Source: RGIG8785 sp045655245 | GTDB lineage: Bacteria; Bacillota; Clostridia; RGIG8785 | Assembly (NCBI GenBank): GCA_045655245.1 | Contig: JAZOOX010000049.1 | Coordinates: 1-32,797, forward strand | DNA: 32,797 nt | Direction: 5' to 3' | Shown here: positions 8,420 to 17,125 of the stretch, piece after piece | How the letters are laid out: the number at the start of each line of letters is the position of its first letter | How positions within the stretch are numbered: position 1 is the first letter of the stretch | The notes under the pieces: generated by a model | Seen by the model: the letters and a program-made list of their open reading frames with translations, nothing else | What the model was told of the DNA's origin: nothing | The model's database searches: none | Program-made: the position numbers and the translations under genes

Positions 8420-9436
8420 ATGCGAATTGTCATTGATTGCTACGGCGGCGACCTGCCGCCTTCTGAAATCGTCCCCGCTGCCTACCAAGCCGCCGAGGAC
8501 GAACAAGTGGATATCGTTTTGGTGGGTGACGAGACTGCCCTGAACGAAGTCATCCGTGAGCAGGGGTTGTCCTCTGACCGGGTGAGTGTGGTTCACGCAC
8601 CCTTTGTCATCACCAATGACGACGACCCCGCAACGGCAGTTCGCCGTAATCCCGAAGCCTCTATGTCCGTTGCCTTGCAACTGATTAAATCGGGAGAGGG
8701 AGATGCACTCATCAGCGCCGGAAGCACAGGAGCGCTGATTACGGGTGCGACCTTGATTTTACGTCGTATGAAGGGGATCCGCCGTGCCGCTTTGGCACCT
8801 GTTCTGCCTTCTGCAGATGGTCCGTACATCCTGATTGATAGCGGTGCCAATGCCGAGTGTCTGCCCGAGTTTTTACCCCAGTTTGCAATAATGGGGAGTA
8901 TTTATATGCGGGAAATGTTCGGTGTGGAAAGCCCCCGTGTTGGTCTGGTGAACGTCGGTGCGGAAGAGAAAAAAGGCACCGAATTTTTGCGGGAAAGCCA
9001 TCGTTTGCTGAAAGAAACCCCCGACATCAACTTTATCGGTAACGTAGAAGGTCGGGACGTTCCCTTGGGAAAAGTAGACGTTGCGGTCTGTGACGGTCTG
9101 GTGGGAAACGTGCTCTTAAAGACCATGGAAGGTACCCTTGCGCTGATTTTGGGAGAAATGAAAAAGGCGTTTAAGACCAACATCATTTCCTTGCTGGGTG
9201 CGGCTATTACGGGTCCGTATCTGAAAAAAATGAAAAAAACTTTTGACTATAAAGAGTACGGCGGAGCACTGTTTTTGGGCATTAACGGACTGGTCATTAA
9301 GGTCCACGGCAGCAGTAACGGGAAGCCTTTTTATGCTGCGGTCCGTCAGGCAAAACGCTTTTTGGAAAGCGGCATTAACCAGAAAATTAGTGCAGAGCTG
9401 GAAAAAAGTTCGGAAAAGTGCTTGAACTGTGAGTAA
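8420..9436 (+). CDS. plsX: Phosphate acyltransferase PlsX
   Basis: 338 residues. PlsX converts acyl-ACP and phosphate to acyl-phosphate, the donor for PlsY in phospholipid synthesis. The start MRIVIDCYGGDLPPSEIV corresponds to the family's AxDAMGGDxxPxxxV with small changes. Further signatures are SAGSTGALITGATLILRRMKGIRRAALAP, IDSGANAE, and VAVCDGLVGNVLLKTMEG. The ATG follows GCAAGGAG. acpP begins 49 bp after the stop, consistent with the common plsX-acpP order, but no rnc gene follows. Confidence 0.95.
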   Translation: MRIVIDCYGGDLPPSEIVPAAYQAAEDEQVDIVLVGDETALNEVIREQGLSSDRVSVVHAPFVITNDDDPATAVRRNPEASMSVALQLIKSGEGDALISAGSTGALITGATLILRRMKGIRRAALAPVLPSADGPYILIDSGANAECLPEFLPQFAIMGSIYMREMFGVESPRVGLVNVGAEEKKGTEFLRESHRLLKETPDINFIGNVEGRDVPLGKVDVAVCDGLVGNVLLKTMEGTLALILGEMKKAFKTNIISLLGAAITGPYLKKMKKTFDYKEYGGALFLGINGLVIKVHGSSNGKPFYAAVRQAKRFLESGINQKISAELEKSSEKCLNCE

Positions 9437-9450
9437 ATCTGTATTATAGT
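9422..9450 (+). promoter_or_regulatory. Candidate sigma-A promoter of acpP
   Basis: TTGAAC (9422-9427) and TATAGT (9445-9450) are 17 bp apart, and the -35 box falls in the last codons of plsX. An extra acpP promoter fits the high demand for acyl carrier protein. The -10 box is one mismatch from consensus. Confidence 0.5.
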
Positions 9451-9485
9451 ATAGATAGCAAAAATGTAAAAAAGGAGCGTACAAC

Positions 9486-9710
9486 ATGTTTGAAAAAGTA
9501 AAAGCCCTTCTGGCAGAGCAGTTAGAAATTGACGAAAGTGAGATTCAGTTGGACTCTTCCTTTGTTGAAGACTTGGGCGCCGACTCCCTGGACGTCGTTG
9601 AAATGCTGATGATCCTGGAAGAAGAATTTGACGTCACCGTTCCCGATGAAGATGCAGAAAAGTTCCGTACGGTAAAAGACGTTGTTGATTTCTTAAAAGA
9701 ATCTGTTTGA
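9486..9710 (+). CDS. acpP: Acyl carrier protein
   Basis: A 74-residue acidic four-helix protein with the phosphopantetheine attachment serine Ser34 in GADSLDVVEML. It carries growing acyl chains in fatty acid synthesis and delivers them to PlsX. The start is preceded by AAAAAGGAG. A terminator begins four bases after the stop. No fab genes are in the window, so its partners are encoded elsewhere. Confidence 0.96.
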   Translation: MFEKVKALLAEQLEIDESEIQLDSSFVEDLGADSLDVVEMLMILEEEFDVTVPDEDAEKFRTVKDVVDFLKESV

Positions 9711-9714
9711 TAAC

Positions 9715-9744
9715 AAAAAAAGCACCGTAAAAGGTGCTTTTTTT
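9715..9744 (+). terminator. Bidirectional intrinsic terminator between acpP and the Dabb-like gene
   Basis: GCACC (9722-9726) pairs with GGTGC (9733-9737) across GTAAAA, with seven A's before and seven T's after. The A-stem-T symmetry serves both acpP on the plus strand and the convergent gene on the minus strand. Confidence 0.9.
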
Positions 9745-9754
9745 GCTTTCGGTA

Positions 9755-10048
9755 TTAAAAATAATAGTCAACCACCGAGCGGTCGGTGCGGACGGTTGCC
9801 ACAAACTCGGACACCGCCCGATGGTCAGGATGGACTTGATAAGCGTCCAGATCTTCCTGGCTGTCAAACGCGGTGACCAGCGCCATATCAAAGGTGGCGG
9901 CGTCCGAAGTGTTGACGTTAACGCCTACGTCCAAACTGCGGATGAAGGGGATCTTTGCGGGAAGTGCCAAGAGCATTTCCTTTACTTTTTGCATATTTTC
10001 CCCTTTGTTTTCTTCTTTAAACTTCCAGCAAACAACGTGTTTAAGCAT
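9755..10048 (-). CDS. Dabb-family (stress-responsive A/B barrel) small protein
   Basis: 97 residues from the ATG at 10048, chosen because AAGGAAACGAAG precedes it and the family starts with the sequence MLKHVVCWKFK. A further upstream in-frame start would extend into ung. The Dabb fold is indicated by HVVxWK at the N-terminus, the central FDMALVTAFDSQEDLDAYQVHPDHRAV and the final VVDYYF. Such proteins are ferredoxin-like dimers. Members range from stress proteins to cyclases, so no reaction can be assigned. The start overlaps the ung stop by eight bases, making it the last gene of the nrdR operon. Confidence 0.82.
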   Translation of the reverse strand: MLKHVVCWKFKEENKGENMQKVKEMLLALPAKIPFIRSLDVGVNVNTSDAATFDMALVTAFDSQEDLDAYQVHPDHRAVSEFVATVRTDRSVVDYYF

Positions 10049-10733
10049 CTTCGTTTCCTTTCCGATTGGGAATCTGCCAATCAATGGGGGTTTTGCCCCA
10101 ACTCTTTAACAGGGCGTTGGCTTTGGAAAAGTGTCTGCATCCGAAAAAGCCGCGGTGCGCCGAAAGGGGACTGGGATGGGGTGCGGTCAAAAGCCGATGC
10201 TGGGGTGCGGTAATCTGCGCCGCTTTTTCTTTGGCGTGGCTTCCCCAAAGTAAAAAGACGATGGGGTCCTCTCGCTGGTTTAAAAGTGCCATTACGCGAT
10301 CGGTAAACAGTTCCCAGCCTTTTCCGCGGTGAGAAGCGGCAAGTCCTTCGCGGACGGTCAGTGCTGCATTTAAGAGCAACACGCCCTGCCGTGCCCAGTA
10401 CTCCAAATATCCGTTATCGGGGATAAAACACCCGCAGTCGGTTTGCAATTCCTTATAGATGTTTTGCAGGGAGGGCGGCGTTTGCACCCGGGGCAGAACC
10501 GAAAAGGACAGCCCGTGGGCCTGATTGGGTCCGTGGTAGGGGTCTTGTCCCAAAATCACCACCTTGACATCTTGGTACGCCGTCCACTTTAAGGCGTTGA
10601 AGATGTCGTTCATATGGGGGTGAATGGGATGGGAACGGTACTCCTCGACCAAAAACTGCCGCAGCTGCAGGTAGTAAGGCTTTTCGAATTCATCCCTTAA
10701 AAGGACGTCCCAATCGTTATCAAAGTGTACCAC
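10041..10733 (-). CDS. ung: Uracil-DNA glycosylase, family 1
   Basis: The GTG start at 10733 gives 230 residues. It lies inside the last 14 bases of the preceding gene and is preceded by GAGG at nine bases. With this start the catalytic Asp is residue 64 in GQDPYHGPNQAHG, exactly as in E. coli Ung, and the second active-site motif APHPSPLSAHRGF has its His at 186. The N-terminus NDWDVLL is also family-typical. The enzyme excises uracil from DNA to begin base-excision repair. A longer in-frame extension to 10787 is rejected because it overlaps the upstream gene and lacks family similarity. Confidence 0.95.
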   Translation of the reverse strand: MVHFDNDWDVLLRDEFEKPYYLQLRQFLVEEYRSHPIHPHMNDIFNALKWTAYQDVKVVILGQDPYHGPNQAHGLSFSVLPRVQTPPSLQNIYKELQTDCGCFIPDNGYLEYWARQGVLLLNAALTVREGLAASHRGKGWELFTDRVMALLNQREDPIVFLLWGSHAKEKAAQITAPQHRLLTAPHPSPLSAHRGFFGCRHFSKANALLKSWGKTPIDWQIPNRKGNEDA

Positions 10734-11643
10734 AGAACTTGTCCTCAAAAGCGGCCATATCGGCTTCGTTTTGGGGTACAGCAGCATCTTTGACCAAGGT
10801 CCAGGTTTCGACCAGTTCGACAGTTTCTTCAGGCTCGACCGATTTTAAGGGGCTTAAAGCTTCCATTTCCAGCATTAAGTCGCCGGTATAGGTCTCGTAG
10901 GAAACGCCGAAGTCGGGGTAGGTTGCACCGTCGATATGGGAATACTGTTTAATAAAAGCGTCTCCGTTTAAGAAATAAGCCGCCCAGCCACGCTCGTTGT
11001 TCAGACCCAGCTTAAAGGGGCAGGTGGCGTTGGGGTCCTGGCGCAGGGTAATGTACTTGTCGCCCCAGGTTACACGGGGGTCTGCCATATTGGTATAGGG
11101 CCAAAGAGCCAGTACACGGTTGCCCAAAAGGCCGGTTTCTTTGTTGTTCATGGGAACGATCTCGACCCCGCCGGGTGCCATTACCGACAGCGTCCAAACC
11201 GAGAATTCATAAGGCCATGCGCCGTGGTTGGTGATACGGTTTTTAACGATTAAACGGCAGTCGTTTTGGGGGTCGAAGGTGATTTCGATCTCTTTTTGTG
11301 CCAGGGTCCACTGTTCCTGAGGCGCAGTGATGCGTACGCCGTCAGCCAGTTGGGTGACCGATACGGGCAGGTGGTCGGAAGCGTAACTTCTCGGCTTTGC
11401 TTCGGGGCTCTGCCAAATGCGATGACCGCCCCAAATGTACCAGGGTGCGCCAAACTTTTCTTCGGCTTCGGGGCAGTTGGAGACGCGGTCCAGGTCCTCT
11501 AAGAAGAAGTTCTTGCCCCCTTCCAATGCCAGGCTGATGATGCGGATGCCGATGTCCAACGTGGCAATAAAGGCAATTTTGCCGTTGGATACTTTCAGAC
11601 ATTTGCCGTAGTTTTGATACTGTAATTCTTCGAATTTAATCAT
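10720..11643 (-). CDS. DUF4380-like protein with aldose-1-epimerase (mutarotase) type fold
   Basis: 307 residues, predicted cytosolic, mostly beta-strand. Landmarks are an N-terminal NGKIAFIATLDIGIRIISL, then WGGHRIWQSPE around 75, a central KNRITNHGAWPYEFSVWTLSVMAPGG, and near the C-terminus YPDFGVSYETYTGDLMLEMEALSPL. These resemble DUF4380 proteins of the galactose-mutarotase-like superfamily, assigned from memory of the family without a search. The substrate is unknown. It overlaps nrdR by ATGA at its start and ung by 14 bases at its end, so it is firmly inside a repair/nucleotide operon, where a carbohydrate enzyme is unexpected. Confidence 0.7.
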   Translation of the reverse strand: MIKFEELQYQNYGKCLKVSNGKIAFIATLDIGIRIISLALEGGKNFFLEDLDRVSNCPEAEEKFGAPWYIWGGHRIWQSPEAKPRSYASDHLPVSVTQLADGVRITAPQEQWTLAQKEIEITFDPQNDCRLIVKNRITNHGAWPYEFSVWTLSVMAPGGVEIVPMNNKETGLLGNRVLALWPYTNMADPRVTWGDKYITLRQDPNATCPFKLGLNNERGWAAYFLNGDAFIKQYSHIDGATYPDFGVSYETYTGDLMLEMEALSPLKSVEPEETVELVETWTLVKDAAVPQNEADMAAFEDKFCGTL

Positions 11644-12125
11644 TTTTCTCTCTCCTTCGTTTTGGTTTCTTCCCGGTCGCCCAAGAGCTTGTTCAACTCT
11701 TCGCGGAAGGAATTTAAGTCGGTAAACTGACGGTAAACCGACGCAAAACGGACGTAAGCAATATCGTCCAGTTTCTTTAACCGCTGCATAACCAACTCAC
11801 CGATCTGGGTCGTGGTGACTTCGCGCTCCAACGAATTGTAAACTACCAGTTCCACATCGTTTGCCAAAGCATCCAGGGTGTCAAAAGGAATCGGACGCTT
11901 TTCGCAGGCGCGGAGCAACCCTCGCAGTAGTTTTTCTTTATCAAAAGGCTCCCGGGTCTTGTCCTTTTTGACGATCATCACGGGTACCCGTTCGATCTTT
12001 TCGTAGGTGGTAAAACGCTTGGCACAAGAAAGACATTCCCGTCTGCGGCGAATGGCGCCGCCTTCCTCGGTAGGGCGGGAGTCAATGACCTTGCTTTCTT
12101 CAAAATCGCAAAACGGACAGCGCAT
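11640..12125 (-). CDS. nrdR: Transcriptional repressor NrdR
   Basis: 161 residues: a zinc ribbon with Cys3, Cys6, Cys31 and Cys34 (MRCPFC, then CLSCAKRF), the basic RRRRE patch before the second pair, and an ATP-cone domain from about 48 (PVMIVKKDKTREPFDKEKL). NrdR senses dATP/ATP and represses ribonucleotide reductase genes. AAGGAGG precedes the ATG. It heads a minus-strand operon with the DUF4380-like gene, ung and the Dabb-like gene. No nrd genes and no clear NrdR box are visible, so its targets are elsewhere. Confidence 0.97.
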   Translation of the reverse strand: MRCPFCDFEESKVIDSRPTEEGGAIRRRRECLSCAKRFTTYEKIERVPVMIVKKDKTREPFDKEKLLRGLLRACEKRPIPFDTLDALANDVELVVYNSLEREVTTTQIGELVMQRLKKLDDIAYVRFASVYRQFTDLNSFREELNKLLGDREETKTKEREK

Positions 12126-12149
12126 AAAACAACCTCCTTTAATACTTTT

Positions 12150-12179
12150 ATTCTATCATTTATTGGCACTCTTTGTCAA
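12150..12179 (-). promoter_or_regulatory. Sigma-A promoter of the nrdR operon
   Basis: On the minus strand TTGACA (12179-12174) and TAGAAT (12155-12150) are 18 bp apart, about 25 bp before the nrdR ATG. The -35 end is only eight bases from the -35 of the divergent uvrB promoter. Confidence 0.7.
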
Positions 12180-12186
12180 TTATATC

Positions 12187-12215
12187 TTGATGATTCGTTA
12201 CGGGTATGATATAAT
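12187..12215 (+). promoter_or_regulatory. Sigma-A promoter of uvrBA
   Basis: TTGATG (12187-12192) and TATAAT (12210-12215) are 17 bp apart. The leader to the uvrB ATG is about 50 bases. I see no GAAC-N4-GTTC operator around it. Confidence 0.7.
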
Positions 12216-12268
12216 GAAAAGTACACAAAATCCAAAAAGAGAGATATTTTAAGGTTAAGGAGGGGCGT

Positions 12269-14221
12269 ATGTTTCAACTGGTATCCGACTACAAACCCAG
12301 CGGCGACCAGCCGCAGGCAATCGAAAAGCTGGCGCGGGGCGTAAAGGAAGGAATGCGCGCCCAGACCCTGCTCGGCGTTACGGGCAGCGGGAAAACCTTT
12401 ACCATGGCGAACGTGATTCAGGCGGTCAATCGTCCTACGTTGGTTTTGGCACACAATAAGACCCTGGCGGGGCAATTGTATTCCGAGTTTAAGGAGCTGT
12501 TCCCCCACAATGCGGTAGAGTATTTTGTTTCCTATTACGATTACTATCAGCCCGAGGCGTACATTGCCAATACCGATACCTATATCGAAAAGGACGCTCA
12601 GATCAACGACGAAATCGAAAAACTCCGCCACTCGGCAACCGCCGCACTCTTCGAACGGCGGGACGTAATCATTGTGGCGAGTGTATCCTGTATTTACGGT
12701 CTGGGCGACCCCGAGGACTACCGCGATTTGGTGATTTCTTTGCGGCCCGGGATGCAAAAGACCCGACAGGAACTTTTGCGACGGCTGGTAGAGATCCAGT
12801 ACGAGCGCAACGACCTGAACTTTGTCCGCAACAAGTTCCGCGTTCGCGGGGATACGGTAGACATCTTCACTGCAGGAGCAGGGGAGCGGGCCGTGCGGGT
12901 GGAATTTTTTGGGGACGAGATCGACCGCATCTGCGAGATCAATGTTTTGACCAATCAGGTGGAAGCGGTCCTTTCCCACGTGATGATTTATCCCGCCTCC
13001 CACTATGTTACTACCGATGAAAAAATGAAACGCGCCATTGCCGCCATCCAGGAGGAGTTGGGGGAACGATTGCAGATTTTCCGTGGGGAGGGGAAACTGC
13101 TGGAAGCCCAACGGCTGGAGCAACGGACGATGTACGATTTGGAAATGATGCAAGAGATCGGGTTTTGTTCGGGCATCGAGAACTATTCCCGACACATCAG
13201 CGGCCGTGCGCCGGGGTCGGCTCCCTATACCCTGATGGACTATTTCCCCGACGACTTTTTACTGTTGGTGGACGAGTCCCACGTAACGTTGCCCCAGGTA
13301 CGGGGAATGTACAACGGCGACCGCGCACGAAAAGACTCTTTGGTGGGTTACGGATTCCGTCTGCCGTCAGCGTATGACAACCGCCCCTTAAATTTCGAGG
13401 AGTTCGAGTCCCGCATCAATCAGGCCATTTTTATCAGTGCCACCCCCGGGGAGTACGAGGCAGAACACGCTTCTCAAACGGTAGAACAGCTGATCCGTCC
13501 CACGGGACTTTTAGACCCTGTTATCTCGGTCCGACCTGTCGAAGGGCAGATGGACGATTTATGGTCGGAAATCAATATCCGCGCCCAGCGAAAAGAACGG
13601 GTGCTGGTCACTACCCTGACCAAAAAGATGGCAGAGGACTTGACCGACTTCCTAAAACGGGGCGGGGTACGCGTGCAGTACCTTCACTCGGATGTTGAAA
13701 CCCTGGAACGGGCGGAAATCCTGCGGGATCTGCGGTTGGGTGTTTATGATGTACTGGTGGGCATCAACCTGCTTCGCGAAGGGTTGGACCTGCCCGAGGT
13801 ATCCCTGGTGGCGATTTTGGACGCTGATAAGCAAGGATTCTTGCGGTCTACCACGTCCCTGATTCAGACCATCGGCCGTGCCGCCCGACACGAGCAGGGT
13901 ACCGTTATTATGTACGCCGACGAGGTGACCGACTCTATGTACGCCGCAATTTTCGAGACCGAACGGCGTCGGGAGCTCCAGCAACAGTATAACGAAGAAC
14001 ACGGCATCGTGCCCAAGGGGATTAAGAAGACGGTCCATGCAACACCTGAAGTTACGCATGCGGTTGCACCCGACCTGCCTGAAACAGACGATGCAGAAGC
14101 AATGATAGAAACCCTGACCCGGGAAATGTATCGCGCCGCCGAGGACTTGCAGTTCGAGCGGGCGGCACTCCTGCGGGATCGGATAGAAGCGTTGAAAGGA
14201 AAGAACGATGGGACAAAATGA
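12269..14221 (+). CDS. uvrB: Excinuclease ABC subunit B
   Basis: 650 residues, close to the usual length. Helicase Walker A GVTGSGKT lies at 36-43. The beta-hairpin used for damage probing starts with YYDYYQPEAYI (89-99). Later helicase motifs include VDESHVTLPQVRGM, FISATPGEYE, GINLLREGLDLPEV and QTIGRAARHEQG. The C-terminal UVR domain for UvrC contact is MIETLTREMYRAAEDL onward. AAGGAGGGG precedes the ATG. UvrB verifies damage loaded by UvrA. It overlaps uvrA by 14 bases. uvrC is not in the window. Confidence 0.98.
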   Translation: MFQLVSDYKPSGDQPQAIEKLARGVKEGMRAQTLLGVTGSGKTFTMANVIQAVNRPTLVLAHNKTLAGQLYSEFKELFPHNAVEYFVSYYDYYQPEAYIANTDTYIEKDAQINDEIEKLRHSATAALFERRDVIIVASVSCIYGLGDPEDYRDLVISLRPGMQKTRQELLRRLVEIQYERNDLNFVRNKFRVRGDTVDIFTAGAGERAVRVEFFGDEIDRICEINVLTNQVEAVLSHVMIYPASHYVTTDEKMKRAIAAIQEELGERLQIFRGEGKLLEAQRLEQRTMYDLEMMQEIGFCSGIENYSRHISGRAPGSAPYTLMDYFPDDFLLLVDESHVTLPQVRGMYNGDRARKDSLVGYGFRLPSAYDNRPLNFEEFESRINQAIFISATPGEYEAEHASQTVEQLIRPTGLLDPVISVRPVEGQMDDLWSEINIRAQRKERVLVTTLTKKMAEDLTDFLKRGGVRVQYLHSDVETLERAEILRDLRLGVYDVLVGINLLREGLDLPEVSLVAILDADKQGFLRSTTSLIQTIGRAARHEQGTVIMYADEVTDSMYAAIFETERRRELQQQYNEEHGIVPKGIKKTVHATPEVTHAVAPDLPETDDAEAMIETLTREMYRAAEDLQFERAALLRDRIEALKGKNDGTK

Positions 14222-17039
14222 ACTGGTTATTATCGGTGCCCGTGAGCACAATTTGAAAAACGTCAGTCTGACCATCCCAAGAAATAAACTGGTGGTGGTA
14301 ACGGGACTTTCGGGGTCGGGGAAATCGTCTTTGGCATTTGATACCCTGTACGCCGAGGGACAGCGCCGTTATGTGGAGTCGCTGTCTGCCTATGCACGGC
14401 AGTTTTTGGGGCAGATGGACAAGCCGGACGTGGACGAGATCCGCGGGCTTTCTCCTGCCATTTCCATCGACCAGAAGACCACGGTCAAAAACCCCCGTTC
14501 CACTGTGGGGACCGTCACCGAGATCTACGACTATATGCGGCTGCTTTTTGCACGGGTAGGGATCCCTCACTGTCCCGTCTGCGGGAAGGAAATCCGACCC
14601 CAGTCGGTGGACCAGATCGTAGATGCCGTGATGGCGTTGCCGAGAGAGTCGCGGGTGCAGTTGTTAGCGCCCTTGGTTCGCGCCCGTAAAGGGGAACATC
14701 AGAAGATCATCGAATCGGTACAGAAAAACGGGTTTGTCCGTGTACGGGTAGACGGAGAAGTTTATGACGTGACCGAAACACCTCAGCTGGACAAGCAAAA
14801 AAAGCATAGTATCGAAGCGGTGGTAGACCGTCTGATCATCCGTGACGGCATTGAAAGCCGCCTTGCCGATTCGTTGGAAACGGCGTTGCACATGGGCGAA
14901 GGCTTGGTAATCGTCCAGGATTTGGCGGGGGAGGAGCGGCTTTACAGCACCTCGTACAGCTGTCCCGATTGCGGCATTAATATGCCCGAATTGACCCCGC
15001 GAATGTTTTCGTTTAACAGCCCCTTCGGTGCTTGTCCCAGTTGTACGGGTTTGGGGTTTTTGATGAAGGTTGATCCCCGATTGGTGGTTGCCGACCCCGA
15101 AAAGAGTCTGACCGAAGGTGCCATTACTGCCAGTGGATGGAACTTTGGCACCAAGGGAAGCATGGCACAGGGTTATGGTCGTGGACTTGAACAGCGGTAC
15201 GGTTTCTCGCTGGACACCCCTTATTGCGACCTGCCCAAAGAGGTGCAGGAGGTCATCCTTTACGGCACAAAAAATGAAAAAATCAATGTGGAATTCGTTC
15301 GTGAAAACGGGTCGGGCAAGTATCGACTTGCCTTTGAAGGGGTCATTCCCAATATGGAGCGCCGCTACCGCGAAAGTACCTCCGATTGGGTCAAGACCGA
15401 GATCGAGGGGTTTATGAACGCGGCACCCTGCAACGACTGTGCGGGAAAACGCCTTCGTCCCGAAACCCTGGCGGTCACGGTAGGCGGGAAGAATATCAGC
15501 GAACTTTGCGACCTGTCGGTGACCAATCTGATGAAGTTCTTTGACACCCTAACCCTGCCCCCGAAAGAAAGCAAGATCGCCGAGCAGATCTTAAAAGAGA
15601 TCCGCGCCCGACTCGCTTTTCTAAAGCAGGTCGGTCTGGATTATCTGACCCTTTCCCGCAGCTCGGGAACGCTGTCAGGCGGAGAAGCGCAACGCATCCG
15701 CCTTGCCACCCAAATCGGGTCGGGACTGGTGGGGGTCCTTTATATTCTGGACGAACCCAGTATCGGTCTTCATCAGCGGGATAACGAAAAGCTGTTAGAA
15801 ACCCTGAAACGGTTGCGGGATTTGGGTAACACGTTGATCGTAGTCGAGCACGACGAGGATACGATGTACGCCGCTGATCATATTGTGGACGTGGGCCCCG
15901 GAGCGGGCGTCCACGGCGGTCGGATCGTGGCACAGGGCACGGCGGAAGAGATTATGCAGGTGGCTGAATCGGTGACGGGTCAGTATTTAAGCGGACGGAA
16001 ACAGATTGCCATGCCCGCCGCTCGCCGCCCTGTCACCGACCGAAAACTGGTGATTCGCGGTGCCGCGGAAAACAACCTGAAAAACATCGATGTAACCATT
16101 CCTCTGGGAGTCATTACCTGCGTTACAGGGGTTTCGGGCTCGGGCAAAAGCTCGTTGGTCAACGAGATTTTGTATAAAAGCGCCGCTTCTGCCTTAAACG
16201 GTGCCCAAAAACGGGCGGGGGCTCACGCAGGTATCGACGGATTAGAGGAGCTGGACAAGGTTATTAACATCGACCAGGCGCCCATTGGTCGGACACCGCG
16301 ATCGAACCCTGCTACCTATACGGGTCTCTTTTCGGATATCCGTAACCTGTTTGCTTCTACCCCCGATGCAAAAGAGCGGGGGTTTGGACCGGGACGGTTT
16401 AGTTTTAACGTATCGGGCGGTCGTTGTGAAGCCTGTGCGGGAGACGGCACTTTGAAGATCGAGATGCACTTTTTGCCTGATGTGTATGTGGATTGCGAGG
16501 TCTGCGGCGGCAAACGCTATAACCGGGAGACGTTGGAAGTCCGTTATAAGGGGAAGAATATCGCCGAGGTGCTGGATATGACCATTGACGAGGCGGTGGA
16601 CTTTTTCGAGAACATCCCCCGTATCCACAACCGTCTGAAAACGCTGCAATCGGTGGGGTTGGGGTACGTCAAGCTGGGGCAACCCGCCACCACCCTGTCG
16701 GGGGGCGAGGCACAGCGTGTCAAACTTGCCACCGAGCTGTCCAAGCGGAGTACAGGCCGCACCCTTTATATTTTGGACGAGCCGACTACGGGGTTGCATA
16801 TTGCCGACGTAGACCGCTTAATTGGTGTGCTGCAGCAGTTGTGTGAGGGCGGAAATACCGTGGTGATCATCGAGCATAATATGGATGTTATCAAGGTATC
16901 CGACTACCTGATCGACCTGGGCCCCGAAGGCGGGGAACGGGGCGGCTTGGTCATTGGTTGCGGCACCCCCGAAGAACTGATGGAAAACGAAAACTCTTAT
17001 ACGGGACTGTTTTTAAAACGGCACTTAGAACGGCTATAA
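14208..17039 (+). CDS. uvrA: Excinuclease ABC subunit A
   Basis: 943 residues, full length. It has two ABC ATPase modules: the first Walker A is GLSGSGKS (33-40) with the UvrA-specific LYAEGQRRYVESLSAYARQF, and the second is GVSGSGKSS about residue 642. Signature motifs are LSGGEAQRIRLA and LSGGEAQRVKLA. Zinc modules are CPVCGKEI, the pair CPDCG...CPSC and CEAC...CEVCGG. UvrA finds bulky DNA lesions and loads UvrB. The start is 14 bases inside uvrB after GGAAAGAA, and the gene ends just ahead of a strong terminator. Confidence 0.98.
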   Translation: MGQNELVIIGAREHNLKNVSLTIPRNKLVVVTGLSGSGKSSLAFDTLYAEGQRRYVESLSAYARQFLGQMDKPDVDEIRGLSPAISIDQKTTVKNPRSTVGTVTEIYDYMRLLFARVGIPHCPVCGKEIRPQSVDQIVDAVMALPRESRVQLLAPLVRARKGEHQKIIESVQKNGFVRVRVDGEVYDVTETPQLDKQKKHSIEAVVDRLIIRDGIESRLADSLETALHMGEGLVIVQDLAGEERLYSTSYSCPDCGINMPELTPRMFSFNSPFGACPSCTGLGFLMKVDPRLVVADPEKSLTEGAITASGWNFGTKGSMAQGYGRGLEQRYGFSLDTPYCDLPKEVQEVILYGTKNEKINVEFVRENGSGKYRLAFEGVIPNMERRYRESTSDWVKTEIEGFMNAAPCNDCAGKRLRPETLAVTVGGKNISELCDLSVTNLMKFFDTLTLPPKESKIAEQILKEIRARLAFLKQVGLDYLTLSRSSGTLSGGEAQRIRLATQIGSGLVGVLYILDEPSIGLHQRDNEKLLETLKRLRDLGNTLIVVEHDEDTMYAADHIVDVGPGAGVHGGRIVAQGTAEEIMQVAESVTGQYLSGRKQIAMPAARRPVTDRKLVIRGAAENNLKNIDVTIPLGVITCVTGVSGSGKSSLVNEILYKSAASALNGAQKRAGAHAGIDGLEELDKVINIDQAPIGRTPRSNPATYTGLFSDIRNLFASTPDAKERGFGPGRFSFNVSGGRCEACAGDGTLKIEMHFLPDVYVDCEVCGGKRYNRETLEVRYKGKNIAEVLDMTIDEAVDFFENIPRIHNRLKTLQSVGLGYVKLGQPATTLSGGEAQRVKLATELSKRSTGRTLYILDEPTTGLHIADVDRLIGVLQQLCEGGNTVVIIEHNMDVIKVSDYLIDLGPEGGERGGLVIGCGTPEELMENENSYTGLFLKRHLERL

Positions 17040-17125
17040 AAAGTAAAAGCCACCTTCTTGCGAAGGTGGCTTTTACCGATGATGAAGCTACAGTAGCAGT
17101 GTGCCTGCTCGATTATGTTAGCATC
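17036..17125 (-). ncRNA. Possible small RNA ending at the uvrA terminator
   Basis: A minus-strand promoter-like pair, TTGACA (17160-17155) and TACCAT (17137-17132) with 17 bp between, would start a transcript near 17125. It would run through an AGCAG/CTGCT hairpin (17095-17109) and end at the symmetric terminator with its minus-strand T-run, giving about 85-90 nt. No open reading frame of note lies in it. The -10 box matches consensus at only four of six positions, so this is a candidate only. Confidence 0.25.
17043..17076 (+). terminator. Intrinsic terminator of uvrBA (possibly bidirectional)
   Basis: GTAAAAGCCACCTT (17043-17056) pairs perfectly with AAGGTGGCTTTTAC (17063-17076) across CTTGCG. 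The T-run is inside the stem on the plus strand. Read on the minus strand, the stem is followed by CTTTTTATA, so it can also stop transcription from the other side. Confidence 0.85.

Noticed and set aside
10734..10787. Longer N-terminus of Ung
   Set aside because: With the GTG at 10733 the catalytic Asp falls at residue 64 as in E. coli Ung, and the extra residues belong to the overlapping gene's 3' end.
12176..13195. 339-codon minus-strand open frame opposite uvrB
   Set aside because: Antisense to conserved uvrB codons and crossing the uvrB promoter; no protein family features.
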